The notes: a model not told the origin generated them from the sequence alone. A stretch of 64,000 nt of DNA from Dactylonectria macrodidyma (GCA_020744425.1 JAGMUV010000001.1:3782001-3846000); one strand, 5' to 3'; numbered from the stretch's first letter, positions 1 through 11,057 are shown. Made by a program: numbers and translations.

Positions 1-86
1 CTTGCTTTCGTCTAGACAATGGGATGTATGCCTTCTATGCGAGTTTCTTGGCCAAGAGTAAGGGAGAAATAGTCTTCTTAGTATAA
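1..86 (+). CDS. possible 3' end of a coding exon cut by the window edge
   Basis: From position 3 one frame stays open for 27 codons and ends at the TAA at 84-86; it reads CFRLDNGMYAFYASFLAKSK near its start. The mix of residues is protein-like, but nothing is recognisable and the piece is too short to judge. It could equally be chance. Confidence 0.2.
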   Translation, partial: CFRLDNGMYAFYASFLAKSKGEIVFLV

Positions 87-1801
87 ATCAATTAATTACG
101 CTCTTCTCTATCTTTTCATCTAGGTATTGCTATATGAATCGGTGTGTTTGAATTTTGATGAAATAAAATGTCCCCGTCGACAGCCTGCGTGAATTCCACT
201 AAGTCCCCGCGGACTCAAACCTGGTGGGAGCCGGATTCGCATGTCCTATGGGCCAGTGCTAGCCGGGTTGCCAGAGGAGCCAAACTGGACAGAGCCTTGG
301 CGAATCATTTTGCAAGTACCAGGCGCTAGAGACCAAGGGTATGATCACGGCCCGGGCTTCCGAGACAGTGCCATCCTCAACCATGAGCAGGGCGGGCGCA
401 AAGAACGGATCGTGGAGGACACTTGGACGGACAGTGAGGCACAAATGGCAGCAGCTCTGCTTTGTGCAATTCGCCTGGGCTCTTGATTGGGTTGGTACCT
501 TAGAAGATAGCCTGACAGAAAGAGAATGAGAAATTGGTGCAGATTTTCCTAAACAGTTTGTGAAGAGATCAACGAGCGGACTCAGCGCCATCGACGGCGG
601 ATCCCCAGTTATGATTCGCGGGGGCGTAGCGCATGCGCTGGAAACCCTGACGACCAGTCATCCTCACCTGGCCTACCGCCGCTTTGATGCCTCGAAGGTT
701 CTTGGGGCTGAGTGAAAACGATGGAAAGGCTCTTAGTAGGCATTTGTGTCAGCCACCTGGGCGGCGCCTTGTCCTACTGCGCTTTGGCGAAACCTTTACA
801 ATGTTCACATGCCAGCTTGATGCATCCTTCGAATCCTCTACAGTACTAATTTTCGACCATAGGAAGCCGCCACGGCGCCCAATAATGGCGTAAAAAAAGT
901 GATCATTATTTTCAAGGATTATATAGCTTGCATGTTCCCATAGCTTATTGCGACACATCGCTCTTTCGGCTCCGAGCAAGCCGCCATCCCCACCACATAC
1001 CCCGCGGTAGACCCCGCTGGTTCACCTACCTCAAAACCGAGAGCTTGGATGTTGTCCTTATCTATAAGCCACTGGTCACGCCAAGGCGACACTAATCTTG
1101 TGGAGGGTTCCGCCTAGCTGGCTTCGCGGATGATTCGACGCCTCAAATTATGCACGGACAGCCCCTGAACATGCAGCCAATCCATTCGATACCACACACT
1201 CCAGTACACCCTTTTCACGGGCCCATCAACAGGTTCCCCGATGCCTAGCTCACCACTACATCAATCATGGCGCTGCATAGCCTACCTCTTCCACGGGACT
1301 AAAATAGGCCTGAGTGTCCGCAACATCATTGGTCTGCAGTGAAGCGCACTGACGGCAATCTAGCCTTCCCTTCGCTCTTGTACATCGCCCGAGAAATTAA
1401 GTGTATAGACTGGAAGATGTCTTAAAGCCTGACACACTATGAATGACTCATGTGTTTGAGGCACATGCTACCCTTCCCCTTACTAGCCGCCGCCACGCTC
1501 ATCACGGGAGAACAGCCGTCGTCTAGTCTATCACCTGTGTCGACTGCTCTCAAGTTGGGCGTCATGCGACATCTGAGCGACATTCCACCGGCCAGGGACA
1601 AATATTTCGAAAACGGGGTGGCTTTTCAGTTCACGGTAACTAAATTTCCCAGCCGTCCTTGAACGTTGCGGCATCACCAAGGATGAAAAGAACATAAATA
1701 AGTCTCACCGTCTTCAGGTATTGCTAAGCAAATGGGTCTCCGCTGGATTGTGTATATTTTCCTGATGGTATACGCCCGGAATACAAGAGACTTCCTCAAC
1801 A
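87..1801. other. unassigned stretch, no supported gene
   Basis: Ordinary base composition, with several short open frames on both strands (for example 259-591 minus, 684-893 plus, 1450-1662 plus). None has a recognisable motif, a convincing exon chain or a length beyond chance. The stretch may hold decayed coding DNA; one frame around 567-716 is moderately protein-like, but I cannot assign it. Confidence 0.4.
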
Positions 1802-3271
1802 ATGAGTGACCAGCCAAGGGACAATGCCGCCATCGTGGGCGCCGCCCCCCCTCCAGCTGGGACATCCCCCTCCTTCGACCATCCCGAGTACAGTGGACAG
1901 CCAGTTGTCGTGGCAAACATTGCGTGTCTTGCTATCGCAACGTTGGTTTGGGCTTTGCGGCTGTTTACAAAGTTGAAGATCGTCCGGACTGTGGACTACA
2001 GTGATTGTGAGTACGCCCGCAAGTCCGGCTTGTGCCAATCCAGGCGATCCGTTAACTGTGATTAGATCTGCTCGTCCCCGCCTGGGTATGATCATGCGCC
2101 CGAGATGACTTGCATTTCCAATGTTGACTCACCGACAGATATCTGCCGTTGCCTTTGCGAGCGCGAATATCATTCGTAAGTCCAAGTTCAGACCCCGTAC
2201 TTTGTTCTATCAACTTACGTGCGCCAAGAATGCAGCTATGGTCTAGGCGTCCATATCTGGGACGTCCCAATTGCGAAGTTCAGCCCAACTTTCCTACAGG
2301 TATACTTGAATCCAAAGGGGAGAACCTCTTGAGACTTAATAGTCTTCAAATACTAATACTATTTCTTGGCAACTGAAGCTGCAAGTGACGACTCAGGCGC
2401 TTTACTGCGTCTCTATGATGTTCACAAAGCTATCTCTTCTAGCCATCTACATTCGAATCTCCCCAAGTCGGAGGTTCAGGGCGGCTGTGTACCTGCTCAT
2501 GGCAATCGTTACTGGCTATTCTTTCTCAGCAGTGTTGGTCGCCATATTTCAGTGCAATCCCGTTGAGATGGCGTGGGATATCACGATCACAGATGGGTCC
2601 TGCATCGACCGAATGGCTTACTTCGTCGCAACATTGGCACTAAATGTTACCACTGACCTCTTTATGTTGGCATTGCCAATACCGATGCTTTGGAGGGTAA
2701 AAATGCCCATGAGGCAGAAACTCGGGCTAATAGGCATCCTCATGACTGGGTCCTTGTAAGCCATCGCCTATCCATTCCTCCGCGTGATATTATTGACAGT
2801 GACTAGTGTATGTGTCATTGGTTTTCTCCGAATTCAATCGCTTTTCGGCTTGGTGGGGCTTAACGACTTGACGTGGCATCTTGTAGATGGATATGTCTGG
2901 GTGTAGGTGGCGCCTTCCTTCCCATTTCTTCGGAGTCTAAATTGTCCAGGGTCATCGAGATGAACACCGGCATCATTTGCGCATGTCTCCCATTCATGAA
3001 GCCGTTTCTGAAACACATCTTTCCCCGAGTATTCGGCAGTAGTCTTGGCTCAAGCTACCGGCAGTCGTCAAATCGCCAGAGCAGAGCCGTCACTTCGCAC
3101 GGGCAGGACGTGGAGATCGATATCATAATCACCAAGACGAAATCGCCCACTGAGAGCCTTCCAACCGGCGGCCAAGATGCCGGCTTGCGGAGTGAGAGCC
3201 AAGAACACATCTTCGATAGGCCACAAGATTGTGATAGCGTCGCCACCCATGCGTCGCTCCACGGCGACTAG
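1802..3271 (+). CDS. fungal rhodopsin-domain (SAT4-type) integral membrane protein, first splice join broken
   Basis: Six exons by splice reading: 1802-2006, 2139-2175, 2229-2299, 2379-2755, 2807-2902, 2950-3271. Exon 1 gives an N-terminal helix (VVVANIACLAIATLVWALRL). Exon 3 carries the family hallmark YGLGVHIWDVP, exon 4 the helices around YCVSMMFTKLSLLAIYIRIS, and exon 6 IEMNTGIICACLPFMKPFL followed by a polar cytoplasmic tail. This is the multi-helix plasma-membrane family with no enzyme activity known to me. Every later junction keeps frame. However, exon 1 (204 nt plus one base before a perfect GTGAGT donor) meets exon 2 out of phase: two nucleotides seem to be missing before the ATA TCT GCC GTT codons. 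The gene is therefore either a recent pseudogene or uses a splice site I do not see. Family call sure, intactness doubtful. Confidence 0.75.
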
Positions 3272-3804
3272 TGACTCACGGGATACTGTTGGCCGGCCAC
3301 GCAATCTAGAAAGAGCTAGGGACTGGTCATTTTAGTCTCTGGATCTAGTTGGCACTTAGTTGTATTATAAAATATATGGCTGCGCGGATCCTACGACCGT
3401 ATTATGCATCGTCTAGTAGGCGACAATTAGTTTTGTATGGGAAAATAGTTAGCCCTAGCATAGCTACCATAAGTAGCCGACAATTAACTTAAGTAGCAGT
3501 CCACATCTTTAGCATAGGCCCATCTTCGGAAGTTAGAACCCCATTTAAGAACTGCAGGATACTACTAACGCATCAAGAGCTCACAGGATTACCGAAACCT
3601 TCTAGTCCGCTTCATCTAATGATGTTGAAATGAGCATGTTGTATTAATTGAAGAAGAAGAAAAAACTAGCGCTAACCAGCGGAAGCTATTGACAAGCAGA
3701 CATGCACATCCCAGTCACCAATGGATCGGAATAGCCATTGATCCGTCAAACAACGGATCTCAACAGATGAGTCCTCCGTCATCGACCTTCAAAAAAGGGC
3801 ATCT
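3272..3804. other. intergenic spacer, no gene seen
   Basis: Mixed composition that becomes AT-rich and TpA-rich from about 3350. No conserved motif was seen. It lies between the rhodopsin-domain gene and the hAT relic and probably includes the relic's 5' flank. Confidence 0.4.
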
Positions 3805-4210
3805 ATGAAACGACCGGCTTCAACTGCCACGGTTGTTCCCCGAGCAAAGACCACGCGGATCCGAGAGCTTTCCGTTGGCTACATTGTCGATTCGAACCTG
3901 CCGTTTGCCACCCTCGAGAGTACTTACCTGCAAGAGCTGTTCCGGCAATTTGATCCTGATCTTTGTCGTCACGCACCCTGGGGTCGAACTACAATAAGGA
4001 CCTGGGGGACATATTTACACAAAAAAAGGCGTCTGTCAGGAAAGAGCTCGACGAGGCCATCACTCAAATATACATCAGCTTTGATCTATGGACCTCTCCA
4101 AACAGACTGGCCATCATTTCGATATTTGGTCACTTTCTCGACAAGAATCCTGCGGAATGGATGCTTGAGGACAGGGGCAGGGTTCGGTACGGGTATTTTT
4201 GGTAAGGCTA
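3805..4210 (+). pseudogene. hAT-family transposase relic (N-terminal part)
   Basis: The frame from 3805 reads LPFATLESTYLQELFRQFDP, which matches the region after the BED finger in fungal hAT transposases. About position 4000 the sense passes to the next frame, which reads KKASVRKELDEAITQIYISF and then DLWTSPNRLAIISIFGHFLD. The SFDLWTSPN block is the classic hAT catalytic-region signature. One lost nucleotide explains the frame change. After about 4205 the sequence dissolves into AT-rich DNA, so the DDE core and dimerisation domain are gone. No target duplication or terminal repeats were found. Confidence 0.8.
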
Positions 4211-4660
4211 GAGAATATCTAGATTACCTCCCATCTCTATGCCCTAGGGGTGTGTTTAGCTGCCCAGACTGTTACCTTGACAGTCAACTGCTCCTCTACC
4301 TACCCTATAGCTAACCAGCAGTTCCATGTAGAGTATCAAATAGGAGCAAGCTGGTATTATATAGGAAGCGGACGAACTAATTAAGAATACCATTATGCTT
4401 AATAATTTCTTTTACTATTTATAATTACTAGATCTAAGCTATCTATAGCTGAGGTTAATAAGTCTCGCTAGGAAAATTGCTCCTTTCCTTCTAAAGTTTT
4501 CTCTTCTTATTTAATTAACTATTATTATACTTTTATAGGAAGATGTTACGGCCTGGTCCTCTGGAACAGCGATAGGCCTAAAAGAACAGCTAGTGTGCCC
4601 AATAGTTGCTGTAATAGCGATTATTGACCAATCTTTTGCCCTATGGTACAGCGGCCCCGA
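4211..4660. other. RIP-like AT-rich stretch, no gene
   Basis: Rich in TpA and stops in all frames, like the central island. It is probably the mutated remainder of the hAT relic or another repeat, but I cannot identify it. Confidence 0.4.
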
Positions 4661-4662
4661 GC

Positions 4663-4712
4663 CCGGATTCCTAGGGATGCGAGTCCTTGAGACCGGCAGC
4701 CTAGGAATCCGG
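4663..4712. repeat. inverted repeat with perfect 13-bp arms
   Basis: The arm CCGGATTCCTAGG at 4663-4675 is exactly complementary to CCTAGGAATCCGG at 4700-4712, with 24 bp between them that include GAGACCGG. The same CCGGTCTC/GAGACCGG vocabulary recurs in the tandem repeats at 9945-10064, so this may be one small dispersed repeat family. Confidence 0.7.
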
Positions 4713-4744
4713 TCTAGTAACTAGGAACGTGAGACTGGAAAACC

Positions 4745-5955
4745 ATCCTATTAGACATTTCCGTCTGACACAATGGAGTGTGCAAAGAGGGGCTCGTCCA
4801 GCGATTGAGAGCAAGGGGCATCCCGGAGGAACTGTTTCGCTGGATTGAAGCCTTTTACTTGAATCGCATGGTGACTATTTATATTAACGGATAAGTATCG
4901 GATGTGCGAAGCTTGCTGCAGGCTGGGCTACTGCGAGACTCCCCTTTGTCTCCGGTTCAGTACCTATCTTCAATGCAGACCTCGTATCGCAGCGAATCTA
5001 TTATTACGGAGGAGCGATAGCCTTTGTGGATAACTTTACGGCATAGGTCATAAGCACGATAGCAGAAAGAAATCGTAACGGGATTGAAGTAATTATTAAG
5101 AAAGCTCTGGACTGAGAGAGGAGGAGCTGTATAGCCTTCGAAGTGAAGAAGATGGTAATTATATACTTTACCCGTAAGGCATATAAGTCTAACTCGTGGC
5201 CCTTCGCAATTAATAGGCAGCACCTAAGTCAAGGTCCTCGGGATGGCCATAGACTCCAGCCTGAAGTACAAGGAACACATTATGCGAGCAGAAACTAAGG
5301 GCTTGGGAGTAGCTATAGAGTTGTAATAGCTCAGGGGTCTCACTCTATCGATAACAAGGCAACTGTTTATAGGCATGGTTACTCCAGTGGTGAATTATGC
5401 CTTGAACGTTTAGATATATGTGTGTAAGTATAGAAGAGCCAGTGCCATCAACTGAGTCCAGAGAATTGGGGCATAAGCGATTGTGGGTATATTTCTCACG
5501 GTGGCGACGAGTGTAGTAGAAGCAGAGGTGCATATTGCTAGCACATCAGAGCGTTTTTGAAGGCAGATAATGAAGATGTAGACTAATCTTTACACTCTGC
5601 TAATAATAAGCCTACTTTGTAATGCCACGTCCCATATCTGAAAGTTCAGAAGATATAACCCCTCGCCATTTTACGAGATAGCAGTAGTACTTAATGAGAT
5701 ACTGGTGCAGGAACTAGAAACAGTTAATCTATTTATACTAGCGCCTTGGGCAGAATAGGTACAAACCATCGTTATCGATAAAAATAAAGCAGAGACGGGA
5801 TAGGCAGATCTGGGATAGGTAGTATGCGTCGTAGTGAGCAGCTTAGCGCGGAATGGTGTAGTAGGAGTTGGCGGAGTCGTCGAGGTCCCTGTGTCGGTAA
5901 GAGGAGGGCCGGGATTCGTTAAGAAGTGAGACCGCGAGCGATGTCGCTTCACCTA
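4745..5955 (+). pseudogene. LINE (non-LTR) reverse transcriptase relic 1, C-terminal half
   Basis: Broken plus-strand frames give LVQRLRARGIPEELFRWIEA, then QAGLLRDSPLSP (RT motif B, normally AGLPQGSPLSP), then GGAIAFVDNFTA (motif C, FVDD changed to FVDN). Later come the VLGMAIDSSLKYKEHI block, TPVVNYA, and QRIGA..AIVGIFLTVATSV. This order matches the second half of fungal LINE ORF2 (RT thumb and RNase H side). TAG and TAA stops sit where Trp or Gln codons are expected, as RIP would produce. The 5' half of ORF2 is missing. Confidence 0.8.
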
Positions 5956-5959
5956 AAGA

Positions 5960-7044
5960 ACGCTAAAGGAGTAGGCGGCGTTAAAGGACTGGATCACCAC
6001 TGACTGATACGTTGGCCTGTTGCAGACTCTACCCGCTCGGGTTCGGCAAGGAGGCCCAGCTTGCCAAGCGGGAGTTCCGTAGCGTAGTCCGTCGAGCTAA
6101 ACGGCTCTTTTAGCAGAATCTCATCGACAGTTTCTTAGACAACCGCTCTGTGTTCAAGGCCGTCTGATGGCTGAGATCACCGGGGACCTTCTAACCGCCT
6201 CCACTACAAGTCAGCGATGAGGTCTTTAAAACTCAGCTTCACAAGGCGAACGCACTCCGGCGTGCCACTCTGGAGCGCCGGACCGCAGAGGACGATATCG
6301 ATGATCCTTGGATCCCGGTTAACCCCCAGAGGGCTATACCGTTCAGCCAAGACATCTCTCTGGAAAAGCCGAGAATGCAACCCTGCGTGCGTACGGGGAA
6401 TACGTCCCCAGGGGCCAACAACATTACAATCCAACTGCTCAGATCTGTGTGGCACATTATCGGAAACCACGTCTGCCGGCTCTTCCAAGGGTGTATAACC
6501 ATCGGACATCACCCAAGACCCTTCAGGGCCGCTGAAGTGGTCATGATCGCCAAACCTAGCCGTAGAGACTTGATAACTCCTCGCGCATGGCGACCAATCT
6601 CCCTACTCTCTTGCCTAGGCAAAGGACTCGAGCGACTAATCGCGCGACGACTCACGTGGGCATCCATACACTACGGAGTCCTCCATTCGCAGCAATCCGG
6701 TGCTCTCCTAAAAAGGTCCGCGACGGACCTTGTAGCGGCGGTAATACACGATATTGAAGAGGCATTCGCCAACAACAAAGTAGCCACGCTGGTCACGATG
6801 GACATCCAAGGTGCTTTTGACACTGTTATGCGCAACAGGCTGATACTTAGGCTTCACGAACAAGGTTGGCCAGAATATCTTGCGCGGTGGACTAGATCCT
6901 TCATGCACGGCCGGTCTGCCTGCGTACGATATCAGGACATCACGACCCCTTTTTCGGCTCTACAGTGTGGACTCCCTCAGGGGTCACCAGTATCGCCGAT
7001 TCTCTTCCTACTCTACACCGAGCCCATTTATGGCTGGGTAATCC
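5960..7044 (+). pseudogene. LINE reverse transcriptase relic 2, a different family
   Basis: A clean 225-codon frame (6375-7052) holds the RT palm: SPGANNITIQLLR, RPISLLSCLGKGLERLIARR, TMDIQGAFDTV (motif A, catalytic Asp) and QCGLPQGSPVSPILFLLYTE (motif B). Upstream, about 6055-6374, other frames with a few stops supply the linker (AKREFRSVVRRAKRLF, ANALRRATLERRTAEDDIDD). The copy stops just before motif C, where sequence of another origin begins on the opposite strand. It is not the missing half of relic 1, because each has its own motif B. It is less mutated than relic 1. Confidence 0.85.
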
Positions 7045-7440
7045 CAACGTGATTTCGATGTCTCTGTAAAGGGGATTGTTCCTGTAGCCACAAAAGGGCA
7101 GCGGTTACTCGAGACTTGCGCACCTAAAGAAGCGTCCCCACTTGCGCTAAGCTGGGTCTGTTAGCGCCGCTCCAAGACACATGGATGTTCTCGATCGTCT
7201 GAAGAAGCGGGTGATGAGGGAGCACCGTGGCAACTAGATCATCTACATTGTTCGGAAATACGATTAATGTGACCCTTCACGTGTTTCCGGTAACTGATAC
7301 CTGATGGCGTTTTGTTATCAACAGTGGCCTTCGTGATATAGCCGAAAGGGGCCTGAAGAGCGATTAGTCTCTCCTCGACAGGGGAGAGACCATCGAGTTC
7401 ACGAGGATAACGATGCTCACACCCGATGTCCATGTTGTTG
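7045..7440 (-). pseudogene. Helitron-associated DUF6570-type fragment
   Basis: The minus frame from 7433 reads LDGLSPVEERLIALQAPFGY and then YRKHVKGHINRI, the signature of the DUF6570 region found in fungal Helitron proteins. After a one-base shift near 7255 the sense continues as FPNNVDDLVATVLPHHPLL, then IHVSWSGANRP, VRKSRVTAA and NNPLYRDIEIT. Several frameshifts and a stop make it a relic. It abuts the truncated LINE at about 7045, so one element was probably cut by the other. No helicase part is present. Confidence 0.75.
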
Positions 7441-7478
7441 AACCAGGGTCCTTCTTTTGGCGCTCATGCCGGGGGTTC

Positions 7479-7530
7479 ATTTTAGGGGCCAATCAATGGC
7501 AGCTTTAACATGTGATTGGCCGACTAAAAT
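7479..7530. repeat. imperfect inverted repeat, 17/18-bp arms
   Basis: ATTTTAGGGGCCAATCA (7479-7495) pairs with TGATTGGCCGACTAAAAT (7513-7530) apart from one mismatch and one bulge, leaving a 17-base loop. It lies just beyond the Helitron fragment. Helitrons end in a hairpin, but I see no CTRR-type terminus, so any link is speculative. Confidence 0.5.
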
Positions 7531-8077
7531 AGAATTACAGGTCCCCTAAATAGGATAAGGGCGTCATGGTTCCCCACCACCCAAGAAGCGCCCTCTTCTC
7601 AATCAGGCTACCTAACAGAATACGAAAGAAGGCGTGGTGTTGCTGCGGATTTGTCTTTTCTAAACTTAATGCCCGTCTAGCCTTATATACGGTAGAGCAT
7701 TGTTGGTGGGGGGAAATTGTCAGACCTCACTACTTGCATGCATTACATGTCGGTACTTTTTTCGCAGTGGTTGTGTGTTGGCTACGGCCGCAGTCTCCAC
7801 AGAAACAGAACACTTGATTGGCTGGGATATGCGATCCTGGTATGACTGTTGGTAGGACACATCCTCCCGATGAGAGGAGAGACAACAATGCCACACCTAA
7901 ATGAAGCATCATTGGCTCCTTCGGGTAACAAATAAGGGTGGGGAGCCGCGGCATTAAATCCAACATCCCCGCCATCCTTGAGGGATAAAACCCAGGGTAA
8001 ATCTCTCCTCCAACCTAACACACACTTATCGACGAAGGACCTCAGTGCTCAACTGAAGCTGTTTCATGCTTAGCGAA
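7531..8077. other. intergenic spacer upstream of the methyltransferase gene
   Basis: No supported gene. It should contain the promoter of the gene starting at 8078, but I see no clear TATA box or other site I would defend. Confidence 0.35.
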
Positions 8078-9525
8078 ATGGCCACACCCGGCGCAGACCC
8101 TGTCATACAGGTTGATGTAAAACCTCTTCTCCACGACTCTGTACGATACGAACATGAGCTAACCCTCAATCGAGGTTGACGACGATCAAGACTCGGCAGT
8201 TGGAGATGTACGTATGGATGGCATCTTGCCTACCCTGACGTGCTGTGAAAGAACGCAATCGCTGATACAAACCACGACATAGGACAACACGTCATCAACT
8301 GCTAGCGTGACCAGCTCCATTCTCAATTATCGGATCGAAAACGGGAGAACATACCACGCATACAAGGACGGAAGTAGGTTGCTATGCGTTTGTCCTTTAC
8401 GAGATTTCTAGCACTCACAGCCTTTCTTACCTGATGTAGAATACTATATGCCCAATGACGAAACAGAGAACAACAGACTAGGTAATACAGAATGCTCCTC
8501 CACTGTCCAAAATTCTTACACTTGATCTCTTCAGATTTGCAGCACAATCTATTCCTCCTCACTTTTGACAACAAGCTTGGTCTCTCCCCGCCGAACCTTC
8601 CCGAATTCAAGACCGGCCGGGTTCTCGACCTGGGTACCGGTACAGGTATTTGGGCGGTCGACTTTGCTGACGAACATCCTGAGACTGAGGTGAGAGGAAG
8701 TATCTTAGAGCAAAGAGCGACCAAGGCTAACAATCTGCGTAGGTGGTAGGGGTCGATTTGTCTCCTATCCAACCGGAATTGTATGAAATGAGTTTCCACA
8801 TGAAAGACGGATGATGACTCAAACTCAAGCAGCGTGCCCCCGAATCTAAAGTTTGAGATCGACGACATCGACGAGGACTGGACTTATTCTCAGCCTTTTG
8901 ACTATATTCACAGCAGAATGATGAATGTCTCAGTCAAGAACTGGCCAGAATATTTACGTAAGATTTTTGAGTGAGTATTTTACTGTTTGGTGAATAAGTT
9001 GGCAACCCCTGACTTGACTAGAAATCTTACGCCAGGTGGCTACGCTGAGCTCCAGGACGTCGATATATTTATGCAATCAGACGACAACACCCTTACTAAA
9101 GATCATGCTCTTCGGAAATGGTGTGCTCTTCTAGCCAAAGCGGCCCAAGAGCACGGGACTCCTTTCATAGAGACCGATCGACTTAAACACCTTATGACTG
9201 AGGTTGGATTCGTTGATGTCAAGGAGACGCGATTTAAATGGCCGACAAATCGCTGGCCTAAGGAGAAAAGATTTAAGGAGCTTGGAGAGTGGAGCAACAT
9301 GAACACAGACGGCCTTCTTGAGGGGCTTTCAATGGCTTTATTTACAAGGTGCCTTGGCTGGACCCCTGAGGAGGTTAACGTTTTCCTGGTTGACGTCAGG
9401 AAGGATTTGAACAATCCGAAAATCCATGCCTACTGGTCAATGTATTCTCCGCCACCCCGTTTTTGTTCTCAATATGCTGATACTCTGTTAGCCGTTCAGT
9501 TTACGGGAGGAAGTCTGAAGCTTAG
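8078..9525 (+). CDS. LaeA-like SAM-dependent methyltransferase, intact, nine exons
   Basis: Exons by splice reading, all in phase: 8078-8116, 8175-8207, 8283-8373, 8440-8481, 8535-8689, 8743-8780, 8833-8970, 9022-9441, 9492-9525, giving about 329 aa. Exon 5 has the SAM-binding motif I VLDLGTGTGIWAVDFA; exon 6 adds VVGVDLSPIQP (motif II). Then come the acidic loop DDIDEDWTY, FDYIHSRMM, and the post-core LTPGGYAELQDVD. This layout is the fungal LaeA/TAM-like group, which includes regulators and tailoring enzymes of secondary metabolism; substrate unknown. Intron 1 (8117-8174) removes an in-frame TGA and has a CTAAC branch site. The last exon restores the usual short end (SVYGRKSEA). No synthase gene lies nearby. 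It is the best-preserved gene in the left flank. Confidence 0.88.
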
Positions 9526-9944
9526 GAATCGGGAATGGATAGATTTTCTCTGGCGATATACATAGCTGCAGCCCGTATATGTAGCCGCTTGGTATACGCG
9601 GGCCGTACTAGGGCATCGTTATCCCATACGAAAGCGAGCAGATAGTAGATGACTGGCCTTCCTAAAAGTCTCGCGTGGCTCTCTTCCTCGACATCGACTA
9701 AATGTAGCTGGTGACATATCTATCATGTGCGAGTGCATGACTCCTGCTCTGGACTGCTGAAGATGTTTTGCTTAAAGATGTACTTCTAGAATTTGGTTGC
9801 AGCCTGGAGGTGCTGATTCTTGGGCGGGCAGGTCCTTATGCCAAACTCCTAAGCTCACTGAGAGAGAACGAAAAAAATACCACTGTTCCTGAGCGGCAGC
9901 CGATAACATTATGTCACATCTATCAACTGTTGAGACTGAAGATA
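9526..9944. other. spacer, no gene seen
   Basis: Ordinary composition. An open frame at 9768-10112 exists mainly because it runs through the adjacent tandem repeat; it has no recognisable domain. Confidence 0.35.
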
Positions 9945-10064
9945 AAGTCTCAAAGGCTCGGATCTCTAGTAAACCGGTCTCAAAGACCCGGCTTCCTAAC
10001 AAGCCGGTCTCGAAGACCCGGCTTCCTAACAAGCCGGTCTCGAAGACCCGGATCCCTTGGGATC
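9945..10064. repeat. 30-bp tandem repeat, about four copies, each with hairpin potential
   Basis: Units at 9975-10004 and 10005-10034 differ by one base. A third (10035-10064) shares the first 16-17 bases and then has a different palindrome; a weaker unit precedes them. Each unit contains a short palindrome such as CCGGCTTCCTAACAAGCCGG or CCGGATCCCTTGGGATCCGG (9-bp arms, 2-base loop). Confidence 0.8.
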
Positions 10065-10142
10065 CGGTCTACCGAGAACCTTATCATAGCTATGAGGGCA
10101 ACCTACAAATAGGTCTGCCGCGAGCCCTCAGTTAGATAGAAA

Positions 10143-10999
10143 TCAAGAGCTTCTATTCACATCACAATGCACCCTTCCTATCAGATGCAACATGCTGAGA
10201 TGGTGCACAACGGCGATGGTCGTCCGGCCCTTGGCGGCCTTGTCTAGCGCCGCCTGGACAACTTGCTCTGACTCCGAGTCGAGCGCCGACGTTGCCTCGT
10301 CAAGCAGCAGGATCTTAGGGTCACGGATCAGCGCACGCGCAATAGCAATACGCTGTTTCTGGCCACCTGACAGCAGCGCGCCATTGCTGCCCACCACGGT
10401 ATTAAAGCCTTTGGGCAGAGACACGATGAAGTCGTAGATGTTGGCTTCTCGGCATGTGAACTTGATGGTCTCGTCTGGAACGTGGGCCTTGGGACTACTG
10501 AGGAGAATAGTCTACATCGATGGCAAGGAGATCAGTACTCTGAACATCAACGAGTAGGGCAGCCGTCGTGCTCTTTCCACAGCCAGATGCACCAACCAGA
10601 GCGACGTACTGGCCAGGCCGGATGTCGAGGTTGACCACGCAGCACAGGCTGCTTGGGACAGGAGGGGTATCAGAGGTGCACGTCTCGGAACTCGATGCTA
10701 CCGTCAACCTCCTTCACGGGCTGGCCATCGTTGCTCCAGGTGTCAATGGCTGGCTTGCGATCGAAGAGAACCTTGAGCTGCTGTACAGCATGATGCGCCT
10801 TGCCCATGTCTGGCACAAACGAGAAGATAGTGCTGGCAGACTGGGGCCCGAAAATAACAGCCATGAACCAGAGGAAGAACTTGAACATGTCGTATTCGCG
10901 CTTGCCAATCAAGGTGCTGCCGTACCAGAAACGGAAGAAGCCGCTATCTGCGTCGGTGCCAGGTTTTAAGCTCGCCGTGGTATCTGCCTTTATCCTATT
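10143..10999 (-). pseudogene. ABC transporter (ABCB/MDR type) relic: end of TMD2 plus NBD2
   Basis: On the minus strand, 10670-10999 gives the end of a transmembrane domain and linker (FWYGSTLIGKREYDMFKFFL, IFSFVPDMGKAHHAVQQLKV, FDRKPAIDTWS, IEFRDVHL). A one-base shift follows, then NLDIRPGQYVALVGASGCGK (Walker A). The 10143-10480 part gives [28 protein letters not shown] (signature), [12 protein letters not shown] (Walker B) and AVVHHLS (H-loop), then the frame ends abnormally. The Q-loop region is lost, and the block expected after Walker A is present on the opposite strand (10510-10556). These half-transporter motifs belong to multidrug or pheromone exporters in the plasma membrane. Clearly non-functional. 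Confidence 0.88.
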
Positions 11000-11057
11000 G
11001 TTTTCAGTCATTGTGGGCACAACCCTGAACCTGTCGAATTTCGAGTTGATGGTGGTG

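Noticed and set aside
259..591. 110-codon minus-strand frame
   Set aside because: No recognisable motif, overlapping frames on the other strand are equally long, and no splice context supports it.
5960..7052. Joining LINE relic 1 and relic 2 as one permuted element
   Set aside because: Both contain their own RT motif B with different flanking residues, so they are separate families.
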